This document shows positions 30,323 through 33,291 of a stretch of DNA of 33,291 nt, one piece after another. Location: contig NZ_CAJQOO010000111.1 in the NCBI RefSeq assembly GCF_905480005.1, positions 1 through 33,291 on the forward strand. Direction: 5' to 3'. The position numbers and the translations under genes are program-made. Numbering within the stretch: position 1 is the first letter of the stretch; each line of letters begins with the position of its first letter. The notes beneath the pieces were generated by a model, which was not told the DNA's origin, ran no database searches, and worked only from the letters and a program-made list of their open reading frames with translations. The DNA comes from an uncultured Maricaulis sp. GTDB lineage: Bacteria > Pseudomonadota > Alphaproteobacteria > Caulobacterales > Maricaulaceae.

Positions 30323-30889
30323 TCACCAGATCCGGTCGATCTGACGCTCACCATCGATCTCGAACCCCTTGATCATCAGCTGTCCGGACCCGGTCAGCGA
30401 CACGATGACCCGGACGCGGTCCTCATCCGGGCCGCCGGCGCGCAACATGTCCTGCAGGGCGAGAGCGTCCGTGCGGTCGGCATAATAGCGCTCGATATTG
30501 AAACGGGCGTGCAGGAACCCGTTCTCAAAGGCGACCCGCCCTTCGGCCACCAGACCGGTCCCGGGATGGGCGCTGTGGATGGCGACCGGCCGGGCCAGCC
30601 CGTCCGCCCCGATCTGCAGCGTCACGAAGACCGGCTGATCCCGCTCGAACGTGTCATCACCGGCGAGCGTTTCGGGGTCCAGCATGTTCAGCGGCGTGCG
30701 GATCTGGGCGTAATGGCCGAGGAAAATGTCGCGCGGATCATAGCCGTCCACCGTCATGACCAATTCCGTCCCCTGGCTGCGGGCATTGGCATGGCTGGCC
30801 AGCATGAAGACCAGGAATGCGGACATCAAAGCCGCGACCAGGCCGAGCCGGCGGATCGGGTTTTTCGGAGTGGGGGTGTGTACACTCAT
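30323..30889 (-). CDS. GDYXXLXY-domain-like protein
   Basis: A 188-residue protein with one N-terminal membrane segment (LGLVAALMSAFLVFMLASHA) and an exported domain. The stretch VDGYDPRDIFLGHYAQIRTPLNML aligns with the family motif (…DPRDxxxGDYxxLxY…), though the Asp of GDY is His and the final Tyr is not present, so this is a divergent member. These proteins are typically paired with DUF2157 membrane proteins, as here: its ATG overlaps the DUF2157 stop by 4 bp and a GAGGTGG site lies in the end of that gene. Function unknown. Its stop codon adjoins the convergent rhomboid stop with no gap. Confidence 0.85.
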   Translation of the reverse strand: MSVHTPTPKNPIRRLGLVAALMSAFLVFMLASHANARSQGTELVMTVDGYDPRDIFLGHYAQIRTPLNMLDPETLAGDDTFERDQPVFVTLQIGADGLARPVAIHSAHPGTGLVAEGRVAFENGFLHARFNIERYYADRTDALALQDMLRAGGPDEDRVRVIVSLTGSGQLMIKGFEIDGERQIDRIW

Positions 30890-32196
30890 GACGCCACCTC
30901 CCCATGGTCCGGCTGCACCGGTCGGTGTTTGCGGATCTGCCAGATCACGAAGCTTGCACCGAACAGGATCAAACCGCCCACGAAGAAGAAAAGGGCGGTG
31001 TCGAGCAGGCCTTCGAAGGTCTCGGCATAGACATAAAGGGTTTGCAGCACGAATCCGGTGACCCCGCAGACCCGCAACAGGCCGCGGCCATGTCGGTCAC
31101 CGATCAGGATGAGGGCGGTAAAGGCGGCATAGAGGAGGGCGCCGATGGCCATGCGCAAAAGGATGGGTGCCGGGGACAGGTCGGCGAGGATCAGTGGCAG
31201 GGCCGCGATCGCCAGTCCGGCCGCGATCAGTATGCCACCTTCCCACCGGGTCAGGCGTCCGCGCATGATGCGCCAGCCCGTCAGGGCCAGGATGACGGCC
31301 AGGGCGGGAAGGGCGAGGCCGAGATAGGCGGCACTGGCCGGCGCCTCGCTGCCCGGGCGTCCGCCATCCAGCGGGAATTGTATCAGGAAGGCGGCGACCA
31401 GCGTGATCACCGTCATCCAGCCGGCGACGACGCCGCTGCCCGGAATGGCGCGGTCGCGGAGGACGGAGGCGGCCAGGGCCAGTGCACCAAAGGTCAGGAT
31501 GGCGATCGCCTGCACAGCGGGGTCGCTCATCGGGTGGGCCCGCTCCCACACATAAAGTGCGTGCGCGATCCAGAGGGCCACGGCGATCGTGGTCAGATGC
31601 ATGGACACGTTCGAGCGCAGCCGGATTGCCATCAACGCACCGGCGGCCGCGACCGGCCAATAGCCCCAGATCGACCCCGTGACATAGGGATTGGCTGCTT
31701 CCAGTCCGGCCCAGAGCGCGCCCAGCCCGGTGGCGAGGATGAGGACCGGCCGGGAACCGGTCAGCCAGGCGGTGAGGCCGCCCGCAGCCGCCCAGATCAG
31801 GACCGCGGTATTGCGGAAGGACGTCATGTTGAAGGTTTGCGCGGTCAGCATGATGGCGGCCCCGAACAGGACCACGCCCAGCAGGCTCAGGGCATGGCCC
31901 AGCGCGGCGTGTCCGCTCCGGAAGGCCTGGGCGCCGCCCAGCAGGCTCGCCCACAGGCAGGCAAGCAGCAGGGCGAAACGGGCGAGACGGGGAATCGCAT
32001 CCCAATTGGCGCCGACAAAGGTCAGCGCCGACAAGCCAAGCAGGGCGGCGCCGAGAATCGTCAGGACTCCCAGGGCCGAGGGGCGTGACGGGCCGGGCCC
32101 GATATCGCCCAATATGCTGTCGCGATAGGCGGCATCAATCCATCCGGCACGAATCCAGCGGTCGATATCGCGTCCCAGGCGTTGGCGGTATTGCAT
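30886..32196 (-). CDS. DUF2157-type polytopic membrane protein
   Basis: A 436-residue protein. The cytosolic N-terminus (MQYRQRLGRDIDRWIRAGWIDAAYRDSILGDIG, about 40 residues) is the DUF2157 signature region. It is followed by about a dozen hydrophobic helices and a short polar C-terminus. GGAGGG lies seven bases before ATG 32196. It forms a two-gene operon with the GDYXXLXY-like gene. The pair is widespread, but its function is unknown; envelope transport or stress has been suggested only by context. Confidence 0.9.
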   Translation of the reverse strand: MQYRQRLGRDIDRWIRAGWIDAAYRDSILGDIGPGPSRPSALGVLTILGAALLGLSALTFVGANWDAIPRLARFALLLACLWASLLGGAQAFRSGHAALGHALSLLGVVLFGAAIMLTAQTFNMTSFRNTAVLIWAAAGGLTAWLTGSRPVLILATGLGALWAGLEAANPYVTGSIWGYWPVAAAGALMAIRLRSNVSMHLTTIAVALWIAHALYVWERAHPMSDPAVQAIAILTFGALALAASVLRDRAIPGSGVVAGWMTVITLVAAFLIQFPLDGGRPGSEAPASAAYLGLALPALAVILALTGWRIMRGRLTRWEGGILIAAGLAIAALPLILADLSPAPILLRMAIGALLYAAFTALILIGDRHGRGLLRVCGVTGFVLQTLYVYAETFEGLLDTALFFFVGGLILFGASFVIWQIRKHRPVQPDHGEVAS

Positions 32197-32403
32197 CGGC
32201 GACCCTCCGCAAACCCGGTCCGACGGGCCGGCCGGGCGTTGCCAGCAGAGTGGCGGAGGGGCGGGAGCGTGTCCACGAAAGCCTCATTCACATCCTGACG
32301 GGGCGGGGCAGGGCGGGACCGGACGGGGATCGCCCGGTTCGCCGACTGGGGCGTTCACCCGGTTTGTGGTATGGTGCAACTGTAACCGGATGGGAGGGTG
32401 GCC

Positions 32404-32832
32404 ATGCGAGTCGAGGCCATACTGAATGCCAAGGGGCGTGACGTGATCACGATCCGTGAAATGGCGACCCTGGAAGACGCCTCGCGCCTGCTTGACGCCC
32501 ATGGCATAGGCGCGCTCCTGGCCGAGGATGGCCAGGGGCGTCCGGTCGCGGTCCTGTCCGAGCGCGACATCGTGCGGGAAATGGCCCTGAATGGGGCCGC
32601 CTGCCTGCACCGGCCTGTGGCCCACGCCCTGACCGCCGCCTTCATCACCGCCGGCGCCGATGCCAGCCTCAATGATCTCATGATGCTGATGACCGAGCGG
32701 CGCGTTCGGCATATCCCGATCATTGAGGGCGATGCGCTTCTCGGCCTCATCTCCATCGGGGATCTGGTCAAGGCGAGACTCGCGGATATGGAAGCCGAGG
32801 CCGAAGCGCTGCAGGCTTATATCCGCTCCTGA
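32404..32832 (+). CDS. CBS-domain pair protein
   Basis: A 142-residue soluble protein made of two CBS motifs: about residues 10-60 (TIREMATLEDASRLLDAHGIGALLAED…PVAVLSERDIVREMA) and 80-130 (ITAGADASLNDLMMLMTERRVRHIPIIEGDALLGLISIGDLVKARL). Such pairs bind adenosine nucleotides and regulate partners. The ATG at 32404 has GGGAGGG seven bases upstream; a GTG two codons earlier lies too near that site. No fused partner and no obvious operon. A tandem repeat covers the stop codon. Confidence 0.92.
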   Translation: MRVEAILNAKGRDVITIREMATLEDASRLLDAHGIGALLAEDGQGRPVAVLSERDIVREMALNGAACLHRPVAHALTAAFITAGADASLNDLMMLMTERRVRHIPIIEGDALLGLISIGDLVKARLADMEAEAEALQAYIRS

Positions 32833-32860
32833 GCCCTGGCTCCTGAGTCCTGGCTCCTGG
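32826..32860 (+). repeat. 14-bp tandem repeat overlapping the CBS gene stop codon
   Basis: CTCCTGAGCCCTGG (32826-32839) and CTCCTGAGTCCTGG (32840-32853) are adjacent near-identical copies, followed by a partial third copy (CTCCTGG, 32854-32860). The first copy contains the gene's TGA stop. Confidence 0.9.
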
Positions 32861-33019
32861 GCGCCAGACAGCGATCTGCACACGGTATGACCCTTGTGTG
32901 ACACGGCATTCCGGACAGGCCCTGCATTGCTCTGCAGAAATCTCGTGAAAGGGGGGTTGCGTCCTGCGTGGCGTCCTGTAGAACCCCGCTCACACCGGCG
33001 CTGCCGCAGCGGTTTTCCC

Positions 33020-33047
33020 TTGCGGTCCAGCGTCGTTTGCTTATTAT
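33020..33047 (+). promoter_or_regulatory. Possible upstream rRNA promoter
   Basis: TTGCGG (33020-33025) and TATTAT (33042-33047) are 16 bases apart. The -10 is good, the -35 fair. It lies about 240 bp before the window end and may be the distal rrn promoter. Confidence 0.4.
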
Positions 33048-33166
33048 ACGAGGTCTTGTCGTTTTTCTAAGTCAGGTCGGCGCGTCCAATACGGCGCTCC
33101 GGGCAGTGAAATTTTCGCCGGTTTTCGAGCCACTGAAGATCAACTGCACGACCCTGAAAAACGCGA

Positions 33167-33195
33167 TTGACTTCGAGAATGGGGCGGCCTAAACA
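33167..33195 (+). promoter_or_regulatory. Main rRNA promoter
   Basis: TTGACT (33167-33172) and TAAACA (33190-33195) are separated by exactly 17 bases, with a GC-rich stretch around the expected start site as is usual for stringently controlled rRNA promoters. Confidence 0.6.
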
Positions 33196-33269
33196 CCGCC
33201 CTCCTTGGCCGGGGCGGCAGTGATGTTCAGCTCTGGTTACGGGTTTAGCGACTTCGGTTGTTTTGGCCC

Positions 33270-33284
33270 GGCTCTTTGACATTG
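33270..33284 (+). promoter_or_regulatory. boxA antitermination element of the rRNA leader
   Basis: GGCTCTTTGACATTG matches the rRNA boxA core (TGCTCTTTAACA), and GCTCTTTGACATTG is the form I recognise upstream of 16S rRNA in alphaproteobacteria. It recruits the NusB-NusE antitermination complex. It lies about 75 bp downstream of the predicted main promoter. Confidence 0.8.
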
Positions 33285-33291
33285 TTGTTAT

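Larger units (their letters stand above)
32861..33291. other. Gene-free rRNA-operon upstream region
   Basis: This holds no credible gene. The small frame at 32968-33192 has no ribosome binding site or recognisable composition and runs into the rRNA promoter. The stretch contains two promoter candidates and the boxA element listed separately, plus short inverted repeats. A 16S rRNA gene is expected just beyond 33291. Confidence 0.6.

Noticed and set aside
30904-32088. Long open frame (394 codons) antisense to the DUF2157 gene
   Set aside because: The product is extremely Gly/Asp/Gln/Arg-rich, the expected shadow of a hydrophobic membrane protein gene on the other strand.
32968-33192. 74-codon frame upstream of the rRNA leader
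   Set aside because: It contains the predicted rRNA promoters and has no ribosome binding site.
1-33291. CRISPR arrays and insertion sequences
   Set aside because: No regularly spaced direct repeats of 25-40 bp and no transposase-like frames or paired terminal repeats were seen.

Overview
The window looks like chromosome of a stalked or holdfast-forming alphaproteobacterium of the Caulobacterales (Maricaulis/Hyphomonadaceae-like; this is inference). The evidence is high GC, many GTG/TTG starts, a complete hfaA-hfaB-hfaD holdfast-anchor operon, DUF3126 next to cysE, AldR-type control of alanine dehydrogenase, and alphaproteobacterial QueF, PhoH, PilZ and PAS_5 proteins. It runs from the end of a genomic island at the left to the leader of an rRNA operon at the right.

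1-1884: island end. A gene of more AT-rich composition, cut by the window start (possible SIR2/DUF4020-type defence protein), is followed by AT-rich DNA and a 57-bp 3' fragment of a tRNA-Leu(UAA) gene. That fragment is the attachment-site scar of a tRNA-targeting integrative element. 1948-5497 (minus): DUF2946, TonB-dependent receptor and PepSY membrane protein, probably a copper uptake unit. 5587-12120: housekeeping genes, namely an AlkA-like glycosylase, a tiny membrane protein, a nitronate monooxygenase-like enzyme, a HAD phosphatase, alanine dehydrogenase with a divergent Lrp regulator, queF, a nitroreductase and a TetR regulator. 12212-16500: RND efflux adaptor and pump, presumably controlled by the TetR protein. 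16537-21139: NUDIX and cysE, then a tightly overlapping unit of DUF3126, osmoprotectant ABC ATPase, permease-binding-protein fusion and an unknown membrane protein. 21231-24831: PhoH with an attenuator-like leader, gamma-carbonic anhydrase, a GYF-domain protein, a tandem PilZ protein and a PAS_5 protein.

25038-29488 is the most interesting part. It holds hfaABD (minus strand) and, about 1 kb beyond the end of hfaD, a plus-strand gene for an unfamiliar secreted protein with an alternating Asn/Val (NVNV) tract, a Tyr/Glu tract and a Cys-containing C-terminal domain. Both hfaA and this gene carry good sigma-54 (-24/-12) promoter matches at suitable distances from their start codons, so they may be expressed together. 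The secreted protein may be a new component of the holdfast or cell surface. An orphan HicA-like gene and intergenic repeats lie between them.

29645-32832: a rhomboid protease, a GDYXXLXY/DUF2157 membrane pair and a CBS-domain protein. 32833-33291 is non-coding and carries a 14-bp tandem repeat, two promoter candidates and a boxA antitermination element, so a 16S rRNA gene should begin just past the right edge. No insertion sequence or CRISPR array was seen.
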